The notes under the pieces are model-generated. The model made no database searches, had not been told where the DNA came from, and saw only the letters and a program-made list of their open reading frames with translations. Below, piece by piece: positions 48,001 through 56,387 of a DNA stretch of 64,000 nt. Numbering within the stretch: position 1 is the stretch's first letter; each line of letters begins with the position of its first letter. Source of the stretch: an uncultured Glaciecola sp. (GTDB lineage Bacteria > Pseudomonadota > Gammaproteobacteria > Enterobacterales > Alteromonadaceae). Made by a program: the position numbers and the translations under genes. The stretch lies in the NCBI RefSeq assembly GCF_937770335.1, contig NZ_CALJHY010000007.1:451143-515142 (forward strand), given 5' to 3'.

Positions 48001-48990
48001 AATTCGGTTTTGTTCGCTAGCAGATAACCTCGCGTATAATGGGACAATCTCAGTGTTACGATATTGTCGTTTTACCAAAGCGTCTTGAGTATCTCTTATG
48101 TCTCTCTCGCCACTTAAGAATATCAGAATATCTCCCGGTTTCTCGCGGAAAAGTTCATCAACAGCTTCACAAATAGCGGTTGTTTGATCTTGATCTTCGT
48201 CTGACTCACTTTCTCTCGTACTCGTTGCTTCTTGGTACCTAATTTCAACTGGGTAGGTTCGCCCGCTGACTTGAATAATAGGGGCGTCAAAGAAGTGTTT
48301 CGAAAAGCGTTCAGGGTCAATTGTTGCCGACGTAATAATTAATTTTAAATCTTTACGTTTAGGCAATAATTGCTTGAAGTAACCAAGTAAGAAATCAATA
48401 TTTAAACTTCTTTCATGTGCTTCATCAATAATAATCGTGTCATATTGATTAAGGTAACGGTCTTGTTGAATTTCAGCGAGTAAAATACCGTCGGTCATTA
48501 ATTTTATATGACTGTTTTCACTAACGTTATCACTAAAGCGAACCTTAAAGCCGACTTCATTACCTAGTTGAGAATGCAGTTCTTCTGCAATTCTGTTCGC
48601 GACGCTGCGCGCTGCTAAGCGCCTCGGTTGAGTGTGCCCAATAAAACCATCGACTCCGCGTCCTAATTCGAGGCACATCTTCGGAATTTGAGTTGTTTTA
48701 CCCGAGCCCGTTTCACCTGCAATGATAACAACTTGGTTATTATCAATAGCATGCTTTATGTCCTCGCGCTTATCCGATACGGGTAAGTCAGGATACTCAA
48801 TAGTAGGAACCGCATTTTCGCGGGCCGTCCTAGCTTGCTGTGATTGATCCACGCGCAAAAGAAAACGTTCAAGCGATAACAATTTGTCATCACCATCGGG
48901 TAACTTTTCAAGCTTTGAATATTGGCGTCGTAATGGGAAGCGATCTTTGAGTAAGCACTTATCAAGCGCATTATTTAATTTAAATTGCAT
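45091..48990 (-). CDS. hrpA: ATP-dependent RNA helicase HrpA
   Basis: HrpA is a DEAH-box RNA helicase. The 1299-residue protein is close to E. coli HrpA (1300). It carries Walker A IAGETGSGKTTQIPKMCLELGRG, DEAH box IIIDEAHERSLNIDFLLG, SATIDPERFSKHF, the RNA-binding motif ATNVAETSLTVPGIKYVIDPG and QRAGRCGRV. The HA2 and OB-type regions follow and the long C-terminal HrpA domain (DUF3418) ends at ISLKRITNRLGEF. It has no clear operon partner. Confidence 0.95.
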   Translation of the reverse strand: MQFKLNNALDKCLLKDRFPLRRQYSKLEKLPDGDDKLLSLERFLLRVDQSQQARTARENAVPTIEYPDLPVSDKREDIKHAIDNNQVVIIAGETGSGKTTQIPKMCLELGRGVDGFIGHTQPRRLAARSVANRIAEELHSQLGNEVGFKVRFSDNVSENSHIKLMTDGILLAEIQQDRYLNQYDTIIIDEAHERSLNIDFLLGYFKQLLPKRKDLKLIITSATIDPERFSKHFFDAPIIQVSGRTYPVEIRYQEATSTRESESDEDQDQTTAICEAVDELFREKPGDILIFLSGERDIRDTQDALVKRQYRNTEIVPLYARLSASEQNRIFQSHTGRRIVLATNVAETSLTVPGIKYVIDPGLARMSRYSHKSKVQRLPIEAISQASANQRAGRCGRVSDGICIRLYSEEDFLSRSEFTDPEIIRTHLSSVILQMLALGLGEVSQFPFIQPPDSKNINDGMKLLEELQAIERKQSAYVLTPLGRKIARLPVDPRYAKMVVEAGERDCAKEVMIITAGLSIQDPRERPQDKKQIADEKHSEFADADSDFMSLLNLWNAFSSNQKTLTNSQLRKWCKQYFVHYLRMREWQDIVSQMKKSLVEIGYRLNSEEPSYETIHTVMATGLLSQVGFKDKNREYLGSRNTRFMIFPGSGLSKSNPTWLLASELVETSKLFARNVAKIDPKWLEPISQHLANKQYSEPHWSKKRGAVHAYVNINLFGLPIVSKRLVNYSQIDPVVCRDIFIREALVNGQSVLNYAFLRKNQKLIEEVETLEHKSRRRDLLIDEDDLCDFYNEKLPADVCNDAQFKKWWQVATKKTPDLLDFSIQALLKKDASGINKIDFPDEWKQGNLRLPLTYIFEPNAENDGVNLEVPLPILNQLSDIGFDWLVPGFQHELIVSLIRSLPKKLRRNFVPAPDFANACLSEIQPLDKNGDFQTIRHAVATKLHRIAGVPITADDFADAHLPNHLQFNFVVVDDKGTVLSQGKHLAHVQDSLRGKVKETLESVATPELERQNLETWDFESLPSAFEQKHAGFQIKAYPALVKKSGKVDIVLFDNQREAEYSHRLGVYQLIKNTVPSPLKYLQQKLPNKAKLSLYFNSFGQINILIDDIILASIDHLVREFEKERAQQIRDKADFEKACEIVRENINDLALQIAQKIEKGLTVAHGIQKQCKGNIPLNILTNIGAIKSQLNLLVYKGFVYDFGYEKLDDWNRYVLALSQRFDKLKIDTNRDRRNQLDVDKAVAKYEEAIVKLQKSGVDTTPVDEVKWMIEEFKVSLFAQQLGTSMPISLKRITNRLGEF

Positions 48991-49066
48991 GGGTTATATA
49001 CAGTTACTACTTAAAAGGGTTCATTTTTATTTTATTGAGGATAAGAGTAAATAAAACGTTAATACT

Positions 49067-49294
49067 TTATATAATCTGGATGTCCGTTGTTCCGAAGGTT
49101 AACAGAACTGGTTGATATTGGCTATTCGTTAGCATCAATTCCAATGTAGATATTCTAGCCAGTACCTGATCTAGCAGTCCTATGCCAACAACAGTAAATT
49201 TGTAGCTATTATTACAGAGCATTGACCTCTCAACCGCAGAACAACAACGCTGGCTGATTTTCGTCTCTATCGGCGAGAAGCTATTGCTTGCCAT
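49067..49294 (-). CDS. Hypothetical small protein, 75 residues
   Basis: A possible small gene whose ATG lies 28 nt inside the preceding small gene on the same strand, a translation-coupling arrangement. The protein is unremarkable in composition, with two cysteines (CCSAVER) and a mid-region VVGIGLLDQVLARIS. No family is recognisable and no ribosome-binding site is clear. It may instead be a chance open frame. Confidence 0.3.
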   Translation of the reverse strand: MASNSFSPIETKISQRCCSAVERSMLCNNSYKFTVVGIGLLDQVLARISTLELMLTNSQYQPVLLTFGTTDIQII

Positions 49295-49524
49295 TTATTC
49301 AATTCAAGTTGCGGCGACACCGATGACATCACCTGGTGCTTAAACGAATCAAAAGAGGGATATTCAAAATCGCTCGTTAAATTTAACTCGTTATAAATAA
49401 CTCGCAACTTTCTGATTGAAAAAAAGGGAACAATACTGGTATTCAAGTACGAGTCTAATTGCGACTCAGCACTATCTAAAAGACTAACAAACGGGGCAGG
49501 CTCCACTGTTATTACTTCGCGCAT
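49267..49524 (-). CDS. Hypothetical small protein, 85 residues
   Basis: A small protein starting MREVITVEPAPFVSLLDSAE. The ATG at 49524 was chosen because GAGGA lies 7 nt upstream; an in-frame GTG start at 49569 lacks a visible site. It is acidic in its first half (SLLDSAESQLDSYL) and has no transmembrane segment. No homologue is recognised. It lies upstream of hrpA on the same strand with an intervening second small frame. Confidence 0.5.
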   Translation of the reverse strand: MREVITVEPAPFVSLLDSAESQLDSYLNTSIVPFFSIRKLRVIYNELNLTSDFEYPSFDSFKHQVMSSVSPQLELNKWQAIASRR

Positions 49525-49569
49525 AACGACTTCCTCATTAAAAACGATAGTTAGATTATAGTCCGACAC

Positions 49570-50013
49570 CGAATAGTTGCTATAGAACGAAAGAAACTAG
49601 ATATACTTTATATTCACGCTAAAAAGTATTTGAAAATTGGAAAGACCGCCTGTTGCTGATACTAAATTGACCTCAGTGTTTTACGCATTTTTTCTTTAGC
49701 TAAAAATAGTATTAAAATAAAAAATTTAGGAAAAAACATAATAACTAATAAAAACAATCTACCGTGGTAGTCATGAGTTAACACAATATAGTATCAACAC
49801 GTTAAATAGTAAAAATAGGTAAGCACTAGTATTATCAATAAAAGCCTATTTACATTCAATTCTGAACACCATTTAAAATTACTTAATAAATTCATAGACT
49901 AACCTTACGAGTAATCAACTTTAGATATAAAATTCCCTGGGGTCAGGTTTAAAGTTGGTTTAAGCGTGATAAAGTGGTAATAACATAATGATAATAAGCC
50001 AAAAAATAAAAAC
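49570..50013. other. AT-rich gap upstream of sbcB
   Basis: About 440 bases of low GC with no credible coding frame. Near its right end, TGGGGTCAGGTTTAAAG (49938-49954) resembles a short conserved extragenic motif often seen beside REP-associated or other transposase elements in marine gammaproteobacteria; here it stands alone. No tRNA or clear terminator was seen. Confidence 0.5.
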
Positions 50014-51534
50014 ATGTCCTCATCCTCAGCAAAAGAGATCTTTAAAGATATATTGGTAGATTTGTCCGTTAAGAAGAATAGCCAAGATGATTACGCCGAG
50101 TATTCAGGGCCAACTTTACTATGGCATGATTATGAAACTTGGGGCGTTGACCCGAAACATGATTTTCCGTGCCAGTTTGCTGCTATCAGAACAGACTTAG
50201 AGCTCAATATTATTGCCAACCCGGTCAGTTATTTTTGCCAAATTCCTAATGACTATGTTCCAAATCCTACGGCCTGCTTAGTGACTGGAATCACCCCGCA
50301 ACGGAGTCTACGAGATGGCTATATAGAAGCTGAGTTTGCAGCCAAAATTGCGCTGATAATGGATAAGCCCGACACCTGTGTTGTTGGCTATAACAGTATT
50401 CGATTTGACGATGAGGTTACTCGATTTCTTCGCTATAGAAACTTCTACGACCCGTACGAACGAGAATGGAAAAATGGTAACAGCCGTTGGGACATTATTG
50501 ATCTCGCCAGGGCATGTTATGCATTGCGCCCTGAAGGCATTAAATGGCCTTTGAAAGACAATGGGGTTGCCTCTTTTAAATTAGAAGACCTAACTATGGC
50601 GAATGGAATTGCTCACGAATCGGCGCACGATGCGGTATCCGATGTAAAGGCTACAATTGCTTTCGCTCAGTTAATAAAAGCGAAACAACCTAAGCTATTT
50701 GATTTTTTCTTTTCATTACGCAATAAAAATACGGTGATGCAAAACATCGATGTTGCCAACCAAAAGCCGTTTTTGCACATTAGCGGAATGCTGCCTGCGG
50801 CTCAGGGTTGTTGCAGTTGGTTCATGCCAATATCGATGCATCCAACAAATAAAAACGCGATTATTTGTCTAGACTTGGCCTCAGACTTGTCGGCGGTTAA
50901 AAGCATGAGTCCAATTGAGTTACAAGAAATCCTTTACACAAAACAAGATGAGCTACCAATCGGAGTCAAAAAGCCAGGTATAAAGCTAGTGCATATTAAT
51001 AAATCCCCATTTGTTGCTCCTGCCAAAACGCTAACTCCAGAACATGCAGAGAGACTCAATATAAGCAGAGAAACCTGCTTAAAAAATCATGACCTTATTA
51101 AAGGAATTGTCAATATTACTGAAAAGCTATCTGCCGTTTTTGTTGACGAAAATAGACAACATAGTGAAGTTGATATCGATGCGGCACTTTATACTCGGGG
51201 TTTCGCTTCTTCCGCCGATAAGCAATGGATGACAGAGATTAAACTGGCGAGGGCAGAACAGTTAGCGGTTTGGCAAGACAGAGCCCCAGACGCCCTCTAT
51301 GCTGAGCAACTAATGCGATATAGAGCTAGAAACTTTCCAAATACATTAGACCAATCAGAGTTAGATAAATGGCAAGCCCATCGAAAGGCTAGATTTACAA
51401 CTGACAACAAGAAATCCTGCCTTTCCATTGCAGAATGTCAGATGGAAATCGCAACGCTTTCTGAAAAACATGCGGATGATATGAAGAAAACAAATTTACT
51501 ATCGACAGTGACTCGTTATATAGAGCAATTGTAA
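50014..51534 (+). CDS. sbcB: Exodeoxyribonuclease I
   Basis: Exonuclease I degrades single-stranded DNA 3' to 5' and interacts with SSB in mismatch repair and recombination. The 506-residue protein (E. coli 475) has the DEDD motifs: HDYETWGVDP, NSIRFDDEVTRFLRYRNFYDPYEREW, and HDAVSDVKATIAFAQL. The PCQFAAIRTD segment is typical. The C-terminal region carries ARNFPNTLDQSE. No strong ribosome-binding site is visible upstream of the ATG. Confidence 0.93.
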   Translation: MSSSSAKEIFKDILVDLSVKKNSQDDYAEYSGPTLLWHDYETWGVDPKHDFPCQFAAIRTDLELNIIANPVSYFCQIPNDYVPNPTACLVTGITPQRSLRDGYIEAEFAAKIALIMDKPDTCVVGYNSIRFDDEVTRFLRYRNFYDPYEREWKNGNSRWDIIDLARACYALRPEGIKWPLKDNGVASFKLEDLTMANGIAHESAHDAVSDVKATIAFAQLIKAKQPKLFDFFFSLRNKNTVMQNIDVANQKPFLHISGMLPAAQGCCSWFMPISMHPTNKNAIICLDLASDLSAVKSMSPIELQEILYTKQDELPIGVKKPGIKLVHINKSPFVAPAKTLTPEHAERLNISRETCLKNHDLIKGIVNITEKLSAVFVDENRQHSEVDIDAALYTRGFASSADKQWMTEIKLARAEQLAVWQDRAPDALYAEQLMRYRARNFPNTLDQSELDKWQAHRKARFTTDNKKSCLSIAECQMEIATLSEKHADDMKKTNLLSTVTRYIEQL

Positions 51535-51614
51535 AAGGTTGGGATTACTGCTAAAACAAACTAATGAGCTGTAATATTTCAATTATGATTTGAAAAGGTG
51601 TAAAAAAACGTAAT

Positions 51615-53261
51615 ATGAAAGGCGTAACACTAACCGTAAATAACGCTGCTGGACAATTGTCGGCCACAGTCGATCCATTAGTGGTCGAAGGCTCACTCGA
51701 TCTTAAAGCCGTAGAAAAATTTATTCAATCATCTGACTACAACCGATTTTTCATGTTGACTAGTGGTATTGAATCATTATGTAAGCAAAGTAACGCAGCA
51801 AAGGCATCCAAGAGTTTAGACGAACAGACTCAAGTTGTCGGAGAAGTCAGAGACGCCAAAGTAAGTATAAAAATTGCTGATGATCAAATGAGTGCTGAAA
51901 TGAAGATTGAATCACCCTACTCTGGGGCGGTTAGTTCTTATAATGATGTTTTGACTCTTTTACAACAGGAAGGCGTCAAAAGAGGCATAAGTAAAAAGAG
52001 AATTAACAATCTACTTTTTGAAGCATCAGAAGCGGACAGCGGTATCGAGTTTACCGATGTGGTAGCCCGCGGGCTTCCAGCTAGAGACGGCAAAGCGTCC
52101 GTATTAAAAGCACTTTTCCCTAATGCAATAGATAGAATTTTACAGCCTCAAGAAACAGAAAACAACAAAGTAGATATGCGTAATTTAGGTAACATTTTAT
52201 GTGTTTCAGAGAAAACGGCGGTTGCGCAAAGAAGCACCCCAAGTGCTGGCCGAGCAGGTTATACCGTAACGAATTCTCCTTTGATACCCAATGAGGGTGA
52301 ATGGAAAGAAATAAAGTTAGGTGTTAATACCTGCATTAGCGCTCAGAATGAAAATATAATTTTGGCTACGGTCACCGGTCAGCCGAAGTTTGAAAATGAA
52401 ATAATGAATGTCGATGACACTTTTCAGACAAAAGGAGTCAATGTTGGAACCGGCAATATAAATTATGCAGGTGCTGTTATTGTTAATGGTGATGTCACTG
52501 AAAGTATGCAAGTTATTGCAACAGGCGACATTACAATAAATGGTTTTGTAGAGTCGGCAACCATTCGAGCCGGAGGTGATATTATTATCACTGAGGGCGC
52601 TATGGGCAAGATGAACGAAGAAGACTGTAAGCTGCAAGCTAAAGGCAGTATATTTGTTCAGCACGGACAAGGCCTTGATATTGTAGCCGGTAAAAATCTA
52701 AATGTGCGCAAACAACTCGCTTATTCGCGAGTCAAGACCGGAGGAAGTGTCACTATTGGTGATCCTGACAAGCCAATGGGCAGCATATTTGCTAGTACCA
52801 TACAAAGCGGTTCATCAGTTCGCGCAGGAATAGTTGGAGCAGTGTCGGGCAGTTCATTGACCGTTGATTTTAGCGACGGAGTGAATTCATTAAACACTCG
52901 CTATGACGCTATTTTAACGGCGCTGAAACAACTCAGAGAAAACAACTTTGATCATGGGGTCAAATTGCGTAACTTGCATTCAAAACACGTTCCAAATTCA
53001 CTTATTAATCAGCTGAATAAAATGGACTCTGTTTTTGAATCAGAAAAGCATCTTTTGAATTGGTTAGAGGGTGTCGAAAAAGAAATGCGTCAAGCTAAGA
53101 TTGATTATGAAAAGAATGCAAAGGTAGTCGCTTACAAAGAAATATTCCCTGGTGTGTCAATAAAAATCAACAAACGCACGTGGCAGTCCAATAAAGAATA
53201 TTTTAAATCTGTTATTAGCTTAGTCGATGGTAAGTGGCAATACACCCCCCTAATTAAATAA
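51615..53261 (+). CDS. DUF342 (FapA-type) beta-helix protein
   Basis: A 548-residue protein of the DUF342/FapA family. An N-terminal domain of about 220 residues is followed by a repetitive right-handed beta-helix (NINYAGAVIVNGDVTESMQVIATGDI, AGGDIIITEGAMG and VTIGDPDKPMG), then a helical C-terminal region (LRENNFDHGVKLRNLHSKH to QAKIDYEKNA). Such proteins are often polymer-organising or polysaccharide-related, but the exact role is unknown. No signal peptide. It is the last gene before a strong terminator. Confidence 0.82.
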   Translation: MKGVTLTVNNAAGQLSATVDPLVVEGSLDLKAVEKFIQSSDYNRFFMLTSGIESLCKQSNAAKASKSLDEQTQVVGEVRDAKVSIKIADDQMSAEMKIESPYSGAVSSYNDVLTLLQQEGVKRGISKKRINNLLFEASEADSGIEFTDVVARGLPARDGKASVLKALFPNAIDRILQPQETENNKVDMRNLGNILCVSEKTAVAQRSTPSAGRAGYTVTNSPLIPNEGEWKEIKLGVNTCISAQNENIILATVTGQPKFENEIMNVDDTFQTKGVNVGTGNINYAGAVIVNGDVTESMQVIATGDITINGFVESATIRAGGDIIITEGAMGKMNEEDCKLQAKGSIFVQHGQGLDIVAGKNLNVRKQLAYSRVKTGGSVTIGDPDKPMGSIFASTIQSGSSVRAGIVGAVSGSSLTVDFSDGVNSLNTRYDAILTALKQLRENNFDHGVKLRNLHSKHVPNSLINQLNKMDSVFESEKHLLNWLEGVEKEMRQAKIDYEKNAKVVAYKEIFPGVSIKINKRTWQSNKEYFKSVISLVDGKWQYTPLIK

Positions 53262-53265
53262 CTCA

Positions 53266-53293
53266 TGAAAAAGGGCAATAATGCCCTTTTTTA
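53266..53293. terminator. Bidirectional terminator between the DUF342 and thiolase genes
   Basis: AAAAGGGCA and TGCCCTTTT form a nine-bp stem with a four-base loop, and a six-T run completes it on the plus strand. On the minus strand a T-rich tail also follows (AAA upstream), so it may serve both convergent genes. Confidence 0.85.
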
Positions 53294-53308
53294 ACACCAT
53301 CCTAGGTA

Positions 53309-54481
53309 CTAAAGCATCTCGACAGCTAAAGCAGTAGCTTCTCCACCACCAATACACAGAGCAGCAATACCTTTTTTGAGACCTCTTTGCTTTAATGCAT
53401 GTAATAAAGTGACTACAATACGCGCACCCGATGCACCTATTGGATGACCTAATGCACAGGCGCCGCCTTTCACGTTAACCTTGCTTGGATTTAAGCCTAG
53501 TTTCGTTACACCCAACATGGTTACCATAGCAAAAGCCTCATTGATTTCGAATAAATCAATGTCATCTTTCATCCATCCCGTTTTAGCCAGCACTTTTTCA
53601 ACAGCACCAACTGGCGCTACAGTGAAATCTTCGGGCTTAATAGCATTAGTTGCGTGCGCAACAATTCTCGCTAATGGCTTAAGACCTAATGCTGCTGCCT
53701 TTGAAGCAGACATGACTACCAATGCAGCAGCTCCATCTGAAATGGAGCTAGAATTTGCAGCGGTGACCGTACCGTCTTTTTTAAAAGCAGGCCTTAAACT
53801 TGGTATTTTTTCCGGTTTCGCATTACTTGGACCTTCATCTGTGTCAATAATAATATCGCCTTTGCGGTCTTTCACCGTGACCGGTGCAATTTCATCGACA
53901 AAAGTGCCATCTTCAATAGCTGTATTAGCTTTTGATAAGGAACTAAGCGCAAATTCATCCATTTGCTCACGCGTAATACCTTCAGAATCAGCAGTATCCT
54001 GTGCGAAGCAACCCATTGCTTTACCATCGTAGGCATTTTCCAATCCATCTAACATCATGTGGTCCATAACTTGACCATGGCCCATACGGAACCCTGCTCG
54101 CGCTTTTGGCAGTATATAAGGAGCATTGCTCATACTTTCCATGCCCCCGGCTACAATCACCTCAGCACTGCCCGCATAAATCAAATCATGTGCTAACATT
54201 ATCGCTTTCATACCTGAGCCACATACTTTATTAATAGTAGTAGCACCCACCGATAATGGTAAACCTGCTCCTAATGTCGCCTGACGTGCAGGTGCTTGGC
54301 CTAAACCAGCCGGCAAAACACACCCCATAATGACTTCATCAATTTGTCCAGAATCAATTCCATGTATAGCCGCTGCAATTGCCGTTGCCCCTAACTCCGT
54401 CGAAGGAACTGCTGACAAAGCGCCCATAAAACCACCCATCGGTGTTCGTTTTGCCGCAACTATTACAATTGAATCACTCAT
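53309..54481 (-). CDS. Acetyl-CoA C-acetyltransferase (thiolase)
   Basis: A 390-residue degradative/biosynthetic thiolase. It has the nucleophilic Cys in INKVCGSGMKAIML, the GHPIGASGARI histidine loop and the second Cys in ALCIGGGEATAL. Its position divergent from liuR and next to the leucine-degradation genes suggests it cleaves acetoacetyl-CoA to two acetyl-CoA. No acetoacetate activation enzyme is in the window. It shares the intergenic LiuR operator candidate with liuR. Confidence 0.88.
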   Translation of the reverse strand: MSDSIVIVAAKRTPMGGFMGALSAVPSTELGATAIAAAIHGIDSGQIDEVIMGCVLPAGLGQAPARQATLGAGLPLSVGATTINKVCGSGMKAIMLAHDLIYAGSAEVIVAGGMESMSNAPYILPKARAGFRMGHGQVMDHMMLDGLENAYDGKAMGCFAQDTADSEGITREQMDEFALSSLSKANTAIEDGTFVDEIAPVTVKDRKGDIIIDTDEGPSNAKPEKIPSLRPAFKKDGTVTAANSSSISDGAAALVVMSASKAAALGLKPLARIVAHATNAIKPEDFTVAPVGAVEKVLAKTGWMKDDIDLFEINEAFAMVTMLGVTKLGLNPSKVNVKGGACALGHPIGASGARIVVTLLHALKQRGLKKGIAALCIGGGEATALAVEML

Positions 54482-54612
54482 TACACTTTTCCTGTTGTTG
54501 ATAAAATAACCCGCTTAACCACTATGGATTACTCTGGGTCATTTAAAAGCTGACTTTAGTAATAGCCAAGCTTTAGATTTAATTTTGTTGATCTGTATTA
54601 AATTTTGCTTTA

Positions 54613-54647
54613 CCTTTACGTTAACTCAACCTTACGTTAACGTAAAG
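54613..54647. promoter_or_regulatory. LiuR operator candidate
   Basis: TTACGTTAACGTAA (54632-54645) is a perfect 14-base palindrome, preceded by a partial copy CTTTACGTTAAC (54614-54625). The double-dyad ACGTTAACGT resembles motifs reported for the MerR-family LiuR regulators of leucine/fatty-acid catabolism. It lies 28 nt before liuR and in the divergent gap to the thiolase gene, so it could control both. Confidence 0.65.
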
Positions 54648-54672
54648 GTAAAGAAAGCAAAAAGGTAACGAC

Positions 54673-55071
54673 ATGTCTCAGGAACAGCAATATTCAATTG
54701 GCGAATTATCCAAGTTGTTCAATATTACTGCACGCTCCATTCGATTTTACGAAGAGCAGGACTTATTGATTCCTGAGCGGCAAGGACAAAGCCGAATATA
54801 TCATTTAAAAGATAAAGTAAGACTTAAATTAATTCTTCGTGGTAAACGACTCGGTTTTTCTTTGGCCGAAATAAAAACTCTTTTTGAATTATATGATACC
54901 AACTTAACTAGTGCCGTTCAGCTTGAAACCATGCTGGCATTAACAGAACAAAAACGAGCTGTTTTGAATCAACAATTAAATGATATACAAACGCTCATGA
55001 ATGAATTGGATGACGTGGAAGCACGTTGTAAAGACGAATTAACTGAATTGCAAAGAGGTAATAACCTATGA
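54673..55071 (+). CDS. liuR: MerR-family transcriptional regulator LiuR
   Basis: A 132-residue MerR-type regulator. The N-terminal winged helix carries [26 protein letters not shown], the family recognition segment, and a coiled-coil dimerisation helix follows ([20 protein letters not shown]). It lies immediately upstream of liuABCDE with a four-base overlap to liuA, and next to a matching palindromic operator. The effector, by analogy with LiuR, would be a branched-chain acyl-CoA; this is inferred. Confidence 0.88.
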   Translation: MSQEQQYSIGELSKLFNITARSIRFYEEQDLLIPERQGQSRIYHLKDKVRLKLILRGKRLGFSLAEIKTLFELYDTNLTSAVQLETMLALTEQKRAVLNQQLNDIQTLMNELDDVEARCKDELTELQRGNNL

Positions 55072-56237
55072 ATGCGCCCTACCCAACTCTTAACTTTGGT
55101 CTTGGTGAAGACATCGATATGCTTCGAGATCATGTGTATAACTTCGCTCAAAGCGAAATTGCTCCACTTGCTGGAAAAGCCGACGAAGACAATATGTTTC
55201 CAAATCATCTTTGGACTAAATTTGGTGATATGGGTTTATTGGGCGTAACGGTTACCGAGGAATTTGGCGGTTCAGATATGGGTTACCTGGCACATACAGT
55301 TGCAATGGAAGAGATTTCAAGAGCATCAGCAGGGATCGGTCTAAGCTATGGTGCACATTCCAACTTATGTGTGAATCAGTTAGCCAAAAACGGAACTCAA
55401 GCACAAAAAGAAAAGTATTTACCCAAATTAGTCTCAGGTGAACATATTGGCGCATTAGCGATGAGTGAGCCTAATGCGGGTTCCGATGTTGTCAGTATGA
55501 AACTAAAGGCAGATAAAGTTGGCGATAAATTTATATTAAACGGTAACAAAATGTGGATTACTAACGGTCCTGACGCTCACGTATTCATTATATATGCGAA
55601 AACTGACGTGACCGCAGGTGCAAAAGGTATTACCGCATTTATTGTCGAAAAAGGAATGCCTGGGTTTACTCAAGCACAGAAGCTAGACAAGCTGGGAATG
55701 CGTTCATCAAATACCTGCGAATTAGTTCTACAAGATTGTGAAGTGCCTGCTGAAAATATTATTGGTGGGCTTGGCGGTGGTGTAAAAGTACTCATGAGTG
55801 GTCTTGATTATGAGCGATTAGTTTTATCTGGTGGCCCATTAGGCATCATGCAAGCTTGTATGGATATTGTCGTACCTTATATACATGACCGTAAGCAATT
55901 CGGAAAGTCGATTGGCGAATTCCAATTGGTGCAAGGGAAAGTGGCTGATATGTATACTCAGATGAATGCAGCTAGAGCATATGTTTATGCCGTTGCTCGT
56001 TCATGTGACCGCGGTGAAACAACGCGTAAAGACGCTGCAGGCGCTATATTGTATAGTGCAGAGTTAGCAACCAAAATGGCTTTAGATGCGATTCAGCTAT
56101 TAGGCGGCAATGGTTATATTAATGAATATCCAGCCGGTCGTCTTTTACGTGATGCCAAGTTGTATGAGATTGGCGCAGGCACCAGTGAAATCCGTCGTAT
56201 GCTAATTGGTAGAGAGTTATTTAAAGAATCAACATAG
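55068..56237 (+). CDS. liuA: Isovaleryl-CoA dehydrogenase
   Basis: LiuA oxidises isovaleryl-CoA to 3-methylcrotonyl-CoA with FAD. This 389-residue acyl-CoA dehydrogenase shows [32 protein letters not shown], the substrate-region [18 protein letters not shown] with a catalytic Glu, [17 protein letters not shown], and the C-terminal [35 protein letters not shown] is the isovaleryl-type segment. It overlaps liuR by four bases. A hairpin with T-run follows, before liuB. Confidence 0.92.
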   Translation: MNAPYPTLNFGLGEDIDMLRDHVYNFAQSEIAPLAGKADEDNMFPNHLWTKFGDMGLLGVTVTEEFGGSDMGYLAHTVAMEEISRASAGIGLSYGAHSNLCVNQLAKNGTQAQKEKYLPKLVSGEHIGALAMSEPNAGSDVVSMKLKADKVGDKFILNGNKMWITNGPDAHVFIIYAKTDVTAGAKGITAFIVEKGMPGFTQAQKLDKLGMRSSNTCELVLQDCEVPAENIIGGLGGGVKVLMSGLDYERLVLSGGPLGIMQACMDIVVPYIHDRKQFGKSIGEFQLVQGKVADMYTQMNAARAYVYAVARSCDRGETTRKDAAGAILYSAELATKMALDAIQLLGGNGYINEYPAGRLLRDAKLYEIGAGTSEIRRMLIGRELFKEST

Positions 56238-56295
56238 CATTAGAAACGCACTAAAAACGCCCCTTAAAAAAGTGTTGTGTACGTTAATACCGAAC

Positions 56296-56320
56296 GTCGC
56301 TTAGCAATAGGCGACTTTTT
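56296..56320 (+). terminator. Hairpin-plus-T-run between liuA and liuB
   Basis: GTCGCTT and AGGCGAC form a seven-bp stem (one wobble pair) with a six-base loop, followed by TTTTT. It lies 58 nt after liuA and 68 nt before liuB. It could attenuate transcription within the operon, or liuBCDE could have its own promoter. Confidence 0.5.
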
Positions 56321-56387
56321 CGCACCGTTATGCGTCCCCGTGACAAAAGCGAGTTTGCCTTTAAATGCCATTATATGAGGTGCATCA

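Noticed and set aside
53481..54032. Plus-strand 183-codon frame opposite the thiolase gene
   Set aside because: It is the antisense shadow of a conserved thiolase with no independent start or domain evidence.
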